Source of the DNA: Gracilimonas sp040904925
GTDB lineage: Bacteria; Bacteroidota; Rhodothermia; Balneolales; Balneolaceae
DNA: 64,000 nucleotides
Assembly: GCA_040904925.1 (NCBI GenBank)
Contig: JBBDSP010000016.1
Location: forward strand, 1-64,000
Direction of reading: 5' to 3'
In this document: piece after piece, positions 19,404 to 28,351 of the stretch
Numbering within the stretch: position 1 is the first letter of the stretch
Layout of the letters: every line of letters starts with the position of its first letter
Translations under genes and position numbers: made by a program
The notes under the pieces: model-generated
What the model saw: the letters and a program-made list of their open reading frames with translations, nothing else
What the model was told of the DNA's origin: nothing
Databases searched by the model: none

Positions 19404-19987
19404 TGGAAGAAATACTGGAAATATTTTTTAGAGGAGTGATCGTGATGTTTACCATCGCATCCACTTTGCTTGCAGGCTATTCTTTTCAGAATAAATTACG
19501 CCTGAGAACGGTTCGAATGAGCTGGCGGGCAGGCAAACTAAGAGGCTATCCTCTTTTTGCTACCGTTTTTATAGGATTGATTCTGGGGCTTTCAGCTATT
19601 GTATTTTTATTAGGTGATGTTTCCAGGTATCCTATTTTTGTGGCCTATATCTGGATAGGAAGTATGTGGTTCGTTTCCAGTTATCTGGCATCAAAATATT
19701 ATATAACGGATTACGGAATCGTAAAAAATATCAATGAGCCCTCGCAAACCATTCCGTGGTTTCAGATCCTGGATTATGTGGAATATCCTAAAAAAGGGGG
19801 AGTGGAATACCTGTTCAACTACTCAGAAATGGACAAAAGCCTGATGGAAGGCTACAGACAACTGAAATTATTTATACCACAGAGCAGATATAATGCAGTA
19901 AAAAAAATTGTATCTTTGAAGTTAGAAAATAAGTTCGAAGGACAATCCATTCCGGATATCGATCTCAAGAGAATTCAAGAAGATTAA
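19403..19987 (+). CDS. Membrane protein of unknown function
   Basis: 194 aa. Three hydrophobic segments (about 8-27, 50-70 and 75-96) are followed by a soluble C-terminal domain. The start of that domain (YYITDYGIVKNINEPSQTIP then WFQILDYVEY) looks like a PH-like membrane-protein domain where strands follow a helical anchor. ATG 19403 shares its A with the upstream TAA. It lies between the BatA-like gene and hflX in a tight operon. I do not recognise a named family. Confidence 0.75.
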   Translation: MEEILEIFFRGVIVMFTIASTLLAGYSFQNKLRLRTVRMSWRAGKLRGYPLFATVFIGLILGLSAIVFLLGDVSRYPIFVAYIWIGSMWFVSSYLASKYYITDYGIVKNINEPSQTIPWFQILDYVEYPKKGGVEYLFNYSEMDKSLMEGYRQLKLFIPQSRYNAVKKIVSLKLENKFEGQSIPDIDLKRIQED

Positions 19988-20002
19988 TTTAGATTTACCC
20001 AT

Positions 20003-21292
20003 TTGTTAGACGACGTAAAAAATTCCGATATAGAACGAGAACGAGTTGTATTGGTAGGACTGTATGGACCTGAAACAACACGTTTCCAAGCTGAAGAATA
20101 TTTAGAAGAACTTGCATTATTAGCTGATACAGCCGGAGGAATCACGGTTGAAAAGATCCTGCAAAATAAAACACATCCTGATCCCTCGACCTATATTGGT
20201 AAAGGAAAGCTGAATGAATTGAAGCGGATCATGGAGGAGAAGAATATAGATACGGTCATTTTTGATGATGATCTCTCCCCAACACAATTACGGAATATTG
20301 AAAAGGGAGTTGATTCAAAAGTTTTGGATCGCAGTTCGTTGATCCTGGATATTTTTGCATCACGCGCTAAAACAGCAGCTGCAAAAACACAAGTGGAACT
20401 GGCTCAGCTTCAATACCTATTACCAAGACTAACGCGATACTGGACTCACCTTTCCCGCCAAAAAGGGGGGATCGGAACAAAAGGACCCGGTGAAACACAG
20501 ATAGAGACGGATAGAAGGATCATCGGTCAGCGTATTTCAGTATTGAAGGATAAGCTTGAAAAATTAAGCAGGCAGCGCACCACGCAGCGTAAAGGCCGTG
20601 AGGGAATGAACCGAATCTCCCTCGTTGGATACACGAATGCGGGCAAATCAACCCTGATGAATGCTCTTACGGAATCGGGTGTATTTGCCGAAGACCGGCT
20701 TTTTGCAACCCTTGATTCTACAGTTCGGCGTCATGAACTCGAAAATCACTCTATATTGCTTTCAGATACGGTAGGTTTTATTCGAAAGCTTCCACATAAT
20801 CTGGTCGAAAGTTTTAAATCTACATTAGATGAGGTGAGGGAAGCCGATATACTATTACATGTGGTAGATGCTTCCTCAAAAATGGCGTATGAATATATTG
20901 AAGTAGTCGAAGAAACATTAGAAGAGATAGAAGCTACCAACAAGAGAACGATACTTGTATTCAATAAAGTTGATAAAATGGATGCAGATCAGGTTTCAGA
21001 AATGAAGCGTGCATACCCAAATGCAGTGTTTGTTTCTGCAGAACAGCGAATAGGGCTTAAAGAGCTTGAGCAGAGTATTGAAGATATGATCGAGTTGGAA
21101 TATAGCCGACATACCATGCATATCCCGGTTTCAAAATACAAAGCAGTTGCTTTTATTCATGAGAACGCAACGGTAGAAGAAGAAACTTATGAAGGAACAG
21201 ATGTGGAACTGACATTCCATATAGCCAAAAAAGATTTTAAGCAATTATCCCATTTGTTGGATACTATTGGTACCAACGGTAAAGTTGTATAA
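20003..21292 (+). CDS. hflX: GTPase HflX
   Basis: Ribosome-associated GTPase that splits stalled or heat-damaged 70S ribosomes. The N-terminal HflX domain (VGLYGPETTRFQAEEYLEEL, VFDDDLSPTQLRNI, LILDIFASRAKTAAAKTQVE) is followed by the family marker GIGTKGPGETQIETDRR. The GTPase motifs are G1 GYTNAGKSTLMNAL, G3 DTVGFIRKLP, G4 NKVD and G5 SA. At 429 aa it is full length. The start is TTG 20003. The next gene is 2 bases downstream. Confidence 0.96.
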   Translation: MLDDVKNSDIERERVVLVGLYGPETTRFQAEEYLEELALLADTAGGITVEKILQNKTHPDPSTYIGKGKLNELKRIMEEKNIDTVIFDDDLSPTQLRNIEKGVDSKVLDRSSLILDIFASRAKTAAAKTQVELAQLQYLLPRLTRYWTHLSRQKGGIGTKGPGETQIETDRRIIGQRISVLKDKLEKLSRQRTTQRKGREGMNRISLVGYTNAGKSTLMNALTESGVFAEDRLFATLDSTVRRHELENHSILLSDTVGFIRKLPHNLVESFKSTLDEVREADILLHVVDASSKMAYEYIEVVEETLEEIEATNKRTILVFNKVDKMDADQVSEMKRAYPNAVFVSAEQRIGLKELEQSIEDMIELEYSRHTMHIPVSKYKAVAFIHENATVEEETYEGTDVELTFHIAKKDFKQLSHLLDTIGTNGKVV

Positions 21293-21294
21293 CT

Positions 21295-21960
21295 ATGTTA
21301 GTAAAAGAGATCTTAAATACCGATATATCGCCACTAAGGTTGACAGATACCGTCGCCAAGGCTCTGATGAAAATCGAGCTTTTACACACGAATAAATTTT
21401 GTGTGGTTGACGGATACGGGAAAGTTGTAGGCATGGCTTCCCTTGAGAAGTTGATCGAAGTGGTGGATGAAAAATCCATTCTATCGGAAGTAGATCTGGA
21501 TGACCCGCTTACCCTTCCTCAGGATCAGCATCTTTTTGAAGCATCGCGGGTAATGCTTGCTCAGGAACTGTTTTTAATTCCGGTAGTTGATCAGGATATG
21601 ATCTTTCAGGGGATGATAAAGAAACGCAGTTTACTCATAGCTTTGGGAGATGTATTCAATCTGTCAAGCTACGGATCTGTAATTGAAGTAGAGTTAAGTC
21701 AGGCTGATTTCACCCTATCTGATCTGGTTCGAATTATTGAAATGGAAGGTGCTAAGATCCTTGGAGTTGCTGTTCAACAGCCAAAAGCAGAAAGCCCATC
21801 GTTTCGTATTTCCTTTAAGTTGAACCTGGAAGATTCATCGGTGGTAAGTGCCGGCTTGAGGCGGTTTGGATACACGGTGATCTCTGAAGCAAACAGCGAA
21901 GTGTTAGAGCATAATTATTCTGATCGTGCAGATGAACTTATTCGCTATCTTGACATATAA
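21295..21960 (+). CDS. CBS-domain protein
   Basis: 221-aa protein with two CBS motifs in the first 130 residues (LRLTDTVAKALMKIELLHTN, VVDGYGKVVGMASLE; LPQDQHLFEASRVMLAQELF, IPVVDQDMIFQGMI). An ACT-like region follows (IEVELSQADFTLSDLVRIIE). CBS pairs bind adenosyl ligands and ACT domains bind small ligands, so this is probably a regulatory protein. Starts at ATG 21295, two bases after hflX. Target unknown. Confidence 0.83.
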   Translation: MLVKEILNTDISPLRLTDTVAKALMKIELLHTNKFCVVDGYGKVVGMASLEKLIEVVDEKSILSEVDLDDPLTLPQDQHLFEASRVMLAQELFLIPVVDQDMIFQGMIKKRSLLIALGDVFNLSSYGSVIEVELSQADFTLSDLVRIIEMEGAKILGVAVQQPKAESPSFRISFKLNLEDSSVVSAGLRRFGYTVISEANSEVLEHNYSDRADELIRYLDI

Positions 21961-21997
21961 GAAGTAACTATTAACCTTATTTATTCCCACGAGTTTT

Positions 21998-24994
21998 ATG
22001 CTCTCCTTTTTAAAAAGCGGCCTTCTTACTGTATTAAGCACTTTTTTTATAGTGAATGTGATATCTGCTCAAGATATCCAATTACCCTCAACCCAACTAT
22101 ACGATACCGGAATATCGCTTTACGAAAATGGCTTTTTTGAAGAAGCCGTCCAGAGTTTCGAAGAATTTAGCAGCTCTTATCCTAATCATGATTTGCGTAT
22201 CTCATCCGATTTTTTTCTTGTCCGTGCAAAAACCGGAATGGATTCGACGAATATTGAAACATACTACAAGCAATTTGTATTGGAATATCCGGGAAGCGAT
22301 CTTTCCGAGAAGCTACTCAGAGATCTTGGGCACAGGTACACAGCTGATGCTAATTATGAAGAAGCGATCACCTACTATCAGCAGGCCATGGACTCCTGGA
22401 TGAGTGATAAAAATGCGGCTCAAACAAAATACTGGATCGCTGAAGCTGCTGCTGAAAATGAGGATTATACTGATGCCCGGGAATATTTTATGGAGGTCGC
22501 AGATGACTATCCCAGGTCAGAATGGGCTCCTAAAGCTTTATATGCAAGAGGCCGGTTATATCTTACACAAGAACAATATGATGAAGCGTCAACGGCTTTT
22601 GAAGTGCTTAAAGAACGCTTTCCCAATAATGAAATAACCCGGCGCGTTGGTACTGCTTTGGGAGAATCTTACTACCAGCAGGGAAAATACGAGGAAGCTA
22701 TTGAGGCGCTGCAATCTGCGCTTACATATTTAGATGAAGAATCACTGGTCAAAGCAGTATTCCTCATCGCTGAAAGTCAGAATTATCTGGGAGATTATGG
22801 GGAAGCTTCAAAATCATACCTGAGGTACATTAATTTGACCAAAGGAACCCCTGAGGAACGGATCGCACATTATGGCCTGGGCTGGGTTTATCACAATCAG
22901 GAAATTTATCACTGGGCGGCAGAGTCTTTTGGACGGGCTTCAGTAGGGGACGACGAGATCGCCCGAAAAGCACAATATTATAAAGCGGTAAATGAGAAAC
23001 TGGGGACGCAGTATGGTAAATCTCTGGATTCATTTCGTGATTTTGGAGATCGCTTTAAAACAGGACTTTGGGTTGAAGAGGCGTATTATGAATGGTCTGT
23101 ATCTGCCTTTGAAGCCTCCCGTCATGACGAGTCTATTGAAGTACTTTTGGGACTGGTACGCAGTGATACCGAGCTCAAAGACCCCGGTAAAGTTTATACG
23201 ATGTTAGGAGAAGCCTTCTTTGCGAATGCTGAATACACAAGAGCCATACAGGCTTTCGAACAAGCTGAGGCTGTAGGGAATATAGACCCTGCTTTAAAAC
23301 GGCAGGCCCGATTTCAGAAAGCCTGGATCTTGTATCGTAATCAGGCTTATGAGCAGGCACAACCCATTTTTGAAGATGTTTATGCTGAAGCTTCTAATTC
23401 CGATATTGGCCGGGAAGCTTTGTTTTGGAGTGCTGACAGTCATTATAAAATGAGACAATTCAGCAGTGCTGCCCAGCGATTTAAGATCTATGTAGATAAT
23501 TTCCCCGAAAGTGATATGATGGGAGCGGCTTTATATTCTTTGGGATGGAGCTATTTTCAGATGGGGGAATATCAGCAGTCTGTTGGTCCACTGAGAGATT
23601 TTCTGGATAATTATGAACCTCCGGAAACAGCATTATTTCCTTATGACACCGACACCCAGTTACGTATTGGGGATGCTTACTACGCAATCGGAAATTATAG
23701 AGAAGCGATTGAAAGTTATAACCGGGCTATTGGTGCAGAACCGGGCGGAGATTATGCGATGTTCCAGGTGGCAAACAGTTATTACCGTGCCGGCAGAACC
23801 TTTGATGCTGTATCGAATTTCCGAAAGACATTGCGGATCTATCCATTCAGTCGTCTTCGGGAGCAGGCTCAGTATAACATCGCTTACATTTATCTGAACA
23901 CTAATAATTACTCGCAGGCAGTGGAGGAATTTCAAACGGTGATCAATAAATATCCCGGAACGGAATGGGCTGCCCGTTCACAGTATAATATTGGAGATGC
24001 GTATTATAACGCCGGAGAATATGAGCGCGCGATTGCAGCCTATCAAAAATTATTAGACGAATATCCCAGAAGTAATTATATCATAGAAGCCATAAATGGC
24101 ATTCAGTATGCACAATTGTCAGCAGGTCGTTCCGACAGCAGTTCAGTGATATTGGAAGAATTTTTAAGTGATAACCCAACAAGTTCTACAGCTGATCAGC
24201 TCAGATATCGTCAGGCTCTAAATGTATTTCAATCCGGTGATTATGAAAATGCCGTTAAAGAATTCAGACAGTATCTGAGGGTGACCAACTCTACAGATCG
24301 AGTACCTGAAGCGTATTCAAATCTGGCAGAAGCATACAGGCAATTAGATCAGATCGATAATGCGAAGAATGCCTATCAAACTATTGTAGATGAATATCCG
24401 GAAGATGACCTGGCGGCTTCTGCTCTAACATCACTTGGATCTTTAAATTATGATCAGGGTAATTTTGCAGCCTCTCATGGAAACTATGCTCAGTTATTGG
24501 AAACGGCCCCTCGCTACAGGCAGGAAGCTTTTGTTGGGATGGGGAATGCAAGTTTGGCTCAGGAAAATATTGAACGTGCCAAAGAAGAATATGAATCTGC
24601 CCTTGAGGCGAATTCAGGAAGTAACTCAGCACAAGCAGGACTTGGAAAAGTAGCCATTGCTGAAGGGGAGTATGAAAAAGCCAGAGAATTATTATTCCCA
24701 ATAGCCGACCGAAGTACGACTGAAGTCGGGGCTGAAGCACAACATTACTTAGGTTTGATTCTACAAGAACAGGAACAATACAATGCTGCCATCGAAGAGT
24801 ATGCAAAAGTAAAAGTGCTTTTCGAAGCATTTGATGAGTGGGTTTCTCGTTCCATGTATAAAAGCGCAGAATGCCATATTCGCTTAGGAAATCGGGGTGA
24901 AGCAATGACGATCCTGAATTCGATAATAGATACTTATCCCGGAACAGAGGTAGAAAGCAGAGCACAGTCGCTATTAGATCGAACCGAATCATGA
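21998..24994 (+). CDS. Large secreted tetratricopeptide-repeat protein
   Basis: 998 aa with a signal peptide (MLSFLKSGLLTVLSTFF, cleavage near ISAQ). Nearly the whole mature protein is TPR units, about 20 or more, for example YENGFFEEAVQSFEEFSSSY, NYEEAITYYQQAM, GEYERAIAAYQKLLDEYPRS and GNRGEAMTILNSIIDTYPG. It resembles periplasmic or outer-membrane TPR scaffolds such as YbgF/BamD-like and gliding-associated proteins. Its stop overlaps the aroA start (ATGA). Partner proteins are unknown. Confidence 0.88.
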   Translation: MLSFLKSGLLTVLSTFFIVNVISAQDIQLPSTQLYDTGISLYENGFFEEAVQSFEEFSSSYPNHDLRISSDFFLVRAKTGMDSTNIETYYKQFVLEYPGSDLSEKLLRDLGHRYTADANYEEAITYYQQAMDSWMSDKNAAQTKYWIAEAAAENEDYTDAREYFMEVADDYPRSEWAPKALYARGRLYLTQEQYDEASTAFEVLKERFPNNEITRRVGTALGESYYQQGKYEEAIEALQSALTYLDEESLVKAVFLIAESQNYLGDYGEASKSYLRYINLTKGTPEERIAHYGLGWVYHNQEIYHWAAESFGRASVGDDEIARKAQYYKAVNEKLGTQYGKSLDSFRDFGDRFKTGLWVEEAYYEWSVSAFEASRHDESIEVLLGLVRSDTELKDPGKVYTMLGEAFFANAEYTRAIQAFEQAEAVGNIDPALKRQARFQKAWILYRNQAYEQAQPIFEDVYAEASNSDIGREALFWSADSHYKMRQFSSAAQRFKIYVDNFPESDMMGAALYSLGWSYFQMGEYQQSVGPLRDFLDNYEPPETALFPYDTDTQLRIGDAYYAIGNYREAIESYNRAIGAEPGGDYAMFQVANSYYRAGRTFDAVSNFRKTLRIYPFSRLREQAQYNIAYIYLNTNNYSQAVEEFQTVINKYPGTEWAARSQYNIGDAYYNAGEYERAIAAYQKLLDEYPRSNYIIEAINGIQYAQLSAGRSDSSSVILEEFLSDNPTSSTADQLRYRQALNVFQSGDYENAVKEFRQYLRVTNSTDRVPEAYSNLAEAYRQLDQIDNAKNAYQTIVDEYPEDDLAASALTSLGSLNYDQGNFAASHGNYAQLLETAPRYRQEAFVGMGNASLAQENIERAKEEYESALEANSGSNSAQAGLGKVAIAEGEYEKARELLFPIADRSTTEVGAEAQHYLGLILQEQEQYNAAIEEYAKVKVLFEAFDEWVSRSMYKSAECHIRLGNRGEAMTILNSIIDTYPGTEVESRAQSLLDRTES

Positions 24995-26280
24995 TCAAAA
25001 AAGTAGCCTCAGCTAAATCACTGAAAGGTGAACTTAGCCTGCCACCAGATAAATCCATTTCACAACGAGCCGCCATTTTTTCATTGTTGCATGAGGGCGC
25101 TTCAGAAGTAGGGAATTACTCTTCAGCACAGGACCCGCAAAGTACGCTGAGTTGTGTTCAGCAACTTGGTGCTGAAGTTCATACTGAAGGAGAAAAATTG
25201 ATCATTAATGGTGCTGGCAGGAAAGGCATAATAACCCCTTCTAAAGATCTTGATTGCGGAAATTCAGGCACAGCTATGCGTTTGCTTTCAGGAGTTTTGG
25301 CGGGAGCTGGGGTATCAACGAAGTTGGTTGGAGATGCTTCTTTAAGCAAACGTACAATGACCCGCATCATTCAGCCATTAGAGCAAATGGGAGCCCATAT
25401 TTTAGCAAGAAATTCAGCATATGCTCCGCTTTTTATCAATCGGAATGAGCCGCTGAAACCGCTTAAATTCGAACTACCGATCCCAAGTGCCCAATTAAAA
25501 TCATGTATACTTTTAGCAGGATTATTCGGGGAAGAATTGACGCAGGTGATCGAAGTTCTGCCAAGTCGTGACCACACTGAACGGTTGCTCGGTCTTGATC
25601 AAAAAGTAGTACAACACCGAAAGATCATATCAGCAAGTCTGGCAGATGAGATCCCCAATCAAAGCTATACTATTCCCGGAGATTTTTCTGCAGCGGCATT
25701 TTGGCTTGTTGCAGGAGCTATTCAAGAACATGCTGAAATTTTGATCCGGAATGTGGGATTGAATCCGACTCGTAATGCTTTACTCAAAATTTTGGCTGAA
25801 ATGGGAGCCGACATCAGCATAGAAAACGAACGAATGGAAGGAGCCGAACCCGCCGGTGATATTGTGGTGAAAGGCTCCGATTTGAAAGCCATCGAGATCG
25901 ATCCAAAGATCATTCCGAACTGTATTGATGAACTTCCGGTCATAGCAGTCGCCATGTTATTTGCAGAAGGAACTTCCGTTATTTCCGGCGCTGATGAGCT
26001 TCGCCACAAAGAAACCGACCGCATTATGGCGATATCCAAAATGCTAAAGGCCGTGAGAGCCACTTTCGAAGAACAGGAAGACGGGCTCATTATCCACGGT
26101 GATCCCGAGTTTACGTTTAATTCCGCCACATTCGAATCCTTTCACGATCACCGAATTGCCATGGCCGCCGCCGTTCTGTCCCTTAAAGGAACCGGTGAGA
26201 GCAAAATAAGAGATGCTGAATGTGCTGCCGTTTCATATCCAACTTTCTGGGAAGATATTAGACAATTACAAGTTCATTAA
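24991..26280 (+). CDS. aroA: 3-phosphoshikimate 1-carboxyvinyltransferase (EPSP synthase)
   Basis: Shikimate-pathway enzyme that joins phosphoenolpyruvate and shikimate-3-phosphate. Family blocks are SLPPDKSISQRAAIFSLL, DCGNSGTAMRLLSG, SLSKRTMTRIIQPL, PSAQLKSCILLAGLF, LRHKETDRI and HDHRIAMAAAVLSL, and the C-terminus is CAAVSYPTFWEDIRQLQVH. The 429-aa length is normal. The ATG overlaps the TPR stop codon. Two decayed copies of its 3' end lie 1.7-1.9 kb downstream, so the region after it seems to have been inserted at the gene end. Confidence 0.96.
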   Translation: MIKKVASAKSLKGELSLPPDKSISQRAAIFSLLHEGASEVGNYSSAQDPQSTLSCVQQLGAEVHTEGEKLIINGAGRKGIITPSKDLDCGNSGTAMRLLSGVLAGAGVSTKLVGDASLSKRTMTRIIQPLEQMGAHILARNSAYAPLFINRNEPLKPLKFELPIPSAQLKSCILLAGLFGEELTQVIEVLPSRDHTERLLGLDQKVVQHRKIISASLADEIPNQSYTIPGDFSAAAFWLVAGAIQEHAEILIRNVGLNPTRNALLKILAEMGADISIENERMEGAEPAGDIVVKGSDLKAIEIDPKIIPNCIDELPVIAVAMLFAEGTSVISGADELRHKETDRIMAISKMLKAVRATFEEQEDGLIIHGDPEFTFNSATFESFHDHRIAMAAAVLSLKGTGESKIRDAECAAVSYPTFWEDIRQLQVH

Positions 26281-26472
26281 AATCTAAGAATATGTTTTTC
26301 ACTCTGTAATAATGTCAACCGTATATTCAAATTAAGACTTGAATGGATGCCATTAATTATTATGTAGAAAAAAATAAGTATCAATTTTATTTGATTTTAT
26401 AAAAAAAATTGCTATTTGTCATTTAACCTATAGTAGGTTCAAAAATAACAATTACAAATAGCGAGGAACAAA

Positions 26473-26706
26473 ATGAAAATATTAAGCACATTTATATTAA
26501 CGGCAGTTTTTATAATTTTTTCAGTTGATATAGAAACAAAGGAAAACGTAATACCTGTTAAGGTTGACTTAAATGTCAAAGAAGCTATTGCCTCTGGATG
26601 TACAATATGTGAAACAGGAACAGAAGAATGCCATAGAATAATCATAGGGAATGAAGTACGTATCTACTTTGGTAAAGCTAAGGATTGTCCTGGAGATGTA
26701 GAGTAG
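26473..26706 (+). CDS. NVEALA-like secreted cysteine peptide
   Basis: 77-aa precursor: a hydrophobic leader (MKILSTFILTAVFIIFSVDI), a spacer, the segment VDLNVKEAIASG and a 35-residue tail with four cysteines (CTIC, EEC, KDC). The NVKEAIA stretch resembles the NVEALA motif of Bacteroidota secreted peptides, in which processing follows the motif and releases a Cys-rich or Gly-rich tail. GCGAGGA is a good ribosome site 6 bases before ATG 26473. A terminator follows at 26741, then the lipoprotein gene. From memory, NVEALA peptides often sit beside BF3164-type lipoproteins, as here. Role (signal, toxin or structural peptide) unknown. Confidence 0.65.
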   Translation: MKILSTFILTAVFIIFSVDIETKENVIPVKVDLNVKEAIASGCTICETGTEECHRIIIGNEVRIYFGKAKDCPGDVE

Positions 26707-26740
26707 GGATTCTTATTAGTGAGAACAGAAACACTAATTA

Positions 26741-26767
26741 AAAGGTGGGCTTTTGATGCCCACTTTT
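26741..26767 (+). terminator. Terminator after the NVEALA-like gene
   Basis: A 10-bp stem with one G-T pair (AAAGGTGGGC and GCCCACTTTT) and a 7-base loop, ending in T residues. A smaller 7-bp stem (ATTAGTG/CACTAAT, 26715-26738) precedes it. It probably attenuates rather than fully separates the peptide from the lipoprotein gene 15 bases downstream. Confidence 0.7.
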
Positions 26768-26781
26768 CAATTTAATTATCG

Positions 26782-27864
26782 ATGAACAGCAATATTTTAT
26801 ACTATTTAGTAGTAGGCATATTTTTGGTACAAACTTCTTGTATTAATAAAGAATTTGATGAGCCCTATAGTTTATTTGAATATGAGAGTGATATTAATGG
26901 TGAGCCAATTAATATTGAGGGATTACAATACAATACTCCCGTAGATATGATAATTATTGATTCCTTACTAATAATTCATGACCAGTACAACATTAATGAT
27001 ACTTCATATTTTTTTAGCGTTGCTAATCTAAGAAATATGGAGTTATTGAATTATTTTGGTAAAGAAGGAAGAGGGCCGGATGAATTTTTGTTTCCTTCAA
27101 TGTTAAGTAGGGTTCCCGGAAAACCCAATGTATTAGGGGTAAATAATCGCAGGCTTTTCTCTTTTAATGAAATTTCTATTGAAAATATATTATCTAATTC
27201 AACAAAGATTACACACTCATCAACAAATGAGTTAAATACAGGATACTCTAAAGTCATAAAAATTAATGATAAATTATTTTTTGGAACAGGGTTTTTCCAA
27301 AATGGAAGATTTGGAATATCTGATAGCGAAGGTGATTTTTTATATTCGCAATCTGATTATCCATTTAATGAAAGATTTAAGGAGATGAGCATGATGAGTT
27401 TGGGAATGGCATTTCAATCAAACATCGCAACACACCCTGATAAAAATATATTAGCAGTCGCTACTTTATCATCAGCAAATATTGATTTTATTTCATTTTC
27501 AAATGATTCCCTTGAACTGAAGAAAAGTATTCACTTAAATCCACCTCAGATCGAGAATAATTCAACGGAAAGCAGGCTTTCTGTACATGATCTTCCTGAG
27601 AATAAAAGAGGTTATGAGTTTTTAACCTCAACATCTAATTTTGTTTACGCGCTATATTCGGGAGTGCTAAGGAGTGAAGGCTTAGATAAGTATTTGACAG
27701 GAAGAGTAGTTCTTCAATTTGATTGGGAGGGAAATGCTGTCAAACAATTTAATTTGGATCAACCTGCAAAACTTATCTCAGTAGACAGGGAAGATGAATT
27801 TCTTTATGCTATGTCACCTGATTCATCAGGAGAAAATTCTCTACTAAGATATCATCTTAATTAG
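26782..27864 (+). CDS. BF3164-like 6-bladed beta-propeller lipoprotein
   Basis: 360 aa. The lipobox QTSC gives a lipid-anchored Cys at residue 20 after a hydrophobic leader. The mature protein resembles BF3164/TolB-like propeller lipoproteins of Bacteroidota: PVDMIIIDSLLIIHDQ, YFFSVANLRNMELLNYFGKE, GRGPDEFLFPSML and a terminal blade FDWEGNAVKQFNLDQPAKLI. AT content is higher than in aroA, supporting recent acquisition with the small peptide gene. Ligand and role unknown; proximity suggests it works with the peptide at 26473. Confidence 0.72.
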   Translation: MNSNILYYLVVGIFLVQTSCINKEFDEPYSLFEYESDINGEPINIEGLQYNTPVDMIIIDSLLIIHDQYNINDTSYFFSVANLRNMELLNYFGKEGRGPDEFLFPSMLSRVPGKPNVLGVNNRRLFSFNEISIENILSNSTKITHSSTNELNTGYSKVIKINDKLFFGTGFFQNGRFGISDSEGDFLYSQSDYPFNERFKEMSMMSLGMAFQSNIATHPDKNILAVATLSSANIDFISFSNDSLELKKSIHLNPPQIENNSTESRLSVHDLPENKRGYEFLTSTSNFVYALYSGVLRSEGLDKYLTGRVVLQFDWEGNAVKQFNLDQPAKLISVDREDEFLYAMSPDSSGENSLLRYHLN

Positions 27865-27892
27865 ACTTACAATATAATTGTGAAATCCTAAA

Positions 27893-27908
27893 ATACCCTT
27901 AAGGGTAT
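27893..27908. repeat. Perfect 16-base palindrome
   Basis: ATACCCTTAAGGGTAT is a perfect palindrome 28 bases after the lipoprotein stop codon and just before the first aroA remnant. No T tract follows on either strand, so it is not a clear terminator. It may mark the right edge of the inserted cassette. Confidence 0.5.
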
Positions 27909-27920
27909 AGATCATTGGGT

Positions 27921-28042
27921 TTCGATGACCTCGGCTATATTATCCCTAAAGGACAGCAAGAGAGTAAAGATCAAAGATATCTCAATGTGCTGCCGTTTCC
28001 TACCCTGCCTTTTGGGAAGATCTTGATAAAGTGAAGAAGTAG
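27921..28042 (+). pseudogene. aroA 3'-end remnant 1
   Basis: A decayed copy of the end of aroA. The last 19 codons (27986-28042) read CAAVSYPAFWEDLDKVKK and stop, against CAAVSYPTFWEDIRQLQVH in the intact gene. Upstream, CCCTAAAGGACAG and GAGAGTAAAGATCAAAGAT align with CCCTTAAAGGAACC and GAGAGCAAAATAAGAGAT of aroA but with frameshifts and gaps. It cannot be a functional gene. It is best seen as the original or a transferred aroA terminus left behind by an insertion. Confidence 0.75.
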
Positions 28043-28061
28043 GCGTTGGTCATTTTCCCAG

Positions 28062-28146
28062 AACTAGCGCAAGCGTCCGCTTGTGCGTTGGTGAAGTAAG
28101 CAATTAGCTATCATAAAGCACGTCCAGGCGGACGCTTGAACTAGGT
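28062..28146. repeat. REP doublet (REPIN-like)
   Basis: Two inverted copies of a short palindromic word. The left copy is AACTAGCGCAAGCGTCCGC, continuing into a hairpin with a GTCC loop. The right copy, read on the minus strand, is AACCTAGTTCAAGCGTCCGC. They share the core CAAGCGTCCGC and are about 40 bases apart. The layout matches REP doublets mobilised by RAYT (IS200-like) transposases elsewhere; no such transposase is in the window. It sits between the two aroA remnants. Confidence 0.65.
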
Positions 28147-28147
28147 T

Positions 28148-28195
28148 GGGCTGCTGTTTCCTATCCTCTTTCTGGGAAGAGAGCTGGTAGGGTGA
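28148..28195 (+). pseudogene. aroA 3'-end remnant 2
   Basis: A second, more damaged copy of the aroA terminus. GCTGCTGTTTCCTATCCT and TTTCTGGGAAGA align base by base with the corresponding part of remnant 1 and of aroA, with a one-base deletion that breaks the frame. About 50 bases are recognisable. Non-functional. Confidence 0.6.
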
Positions 28196-28351
28196 TGTTC
28201 TTGTGAACAAGTTTTTTCACACTCTCAACTCTCATCTTTCAAACCATCTTCCTGACAATACGTCGGTCAATACGTCAGTTTTCTCCCTCCCCGCCTTGAT
28301 TGGCATTGGTATTGCTTATCTATTAATGAATTTAAACGAGCCAACAAGCAC

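Noticed and set aside
24381..25076. 231-codon minus-strand open frame opposite the TPR gene and aroA start
   Set aside because: It is antisense to a strongly supported repeat protein, is low in complexity and has no recognisable domain; TPR genes often create such shadows.
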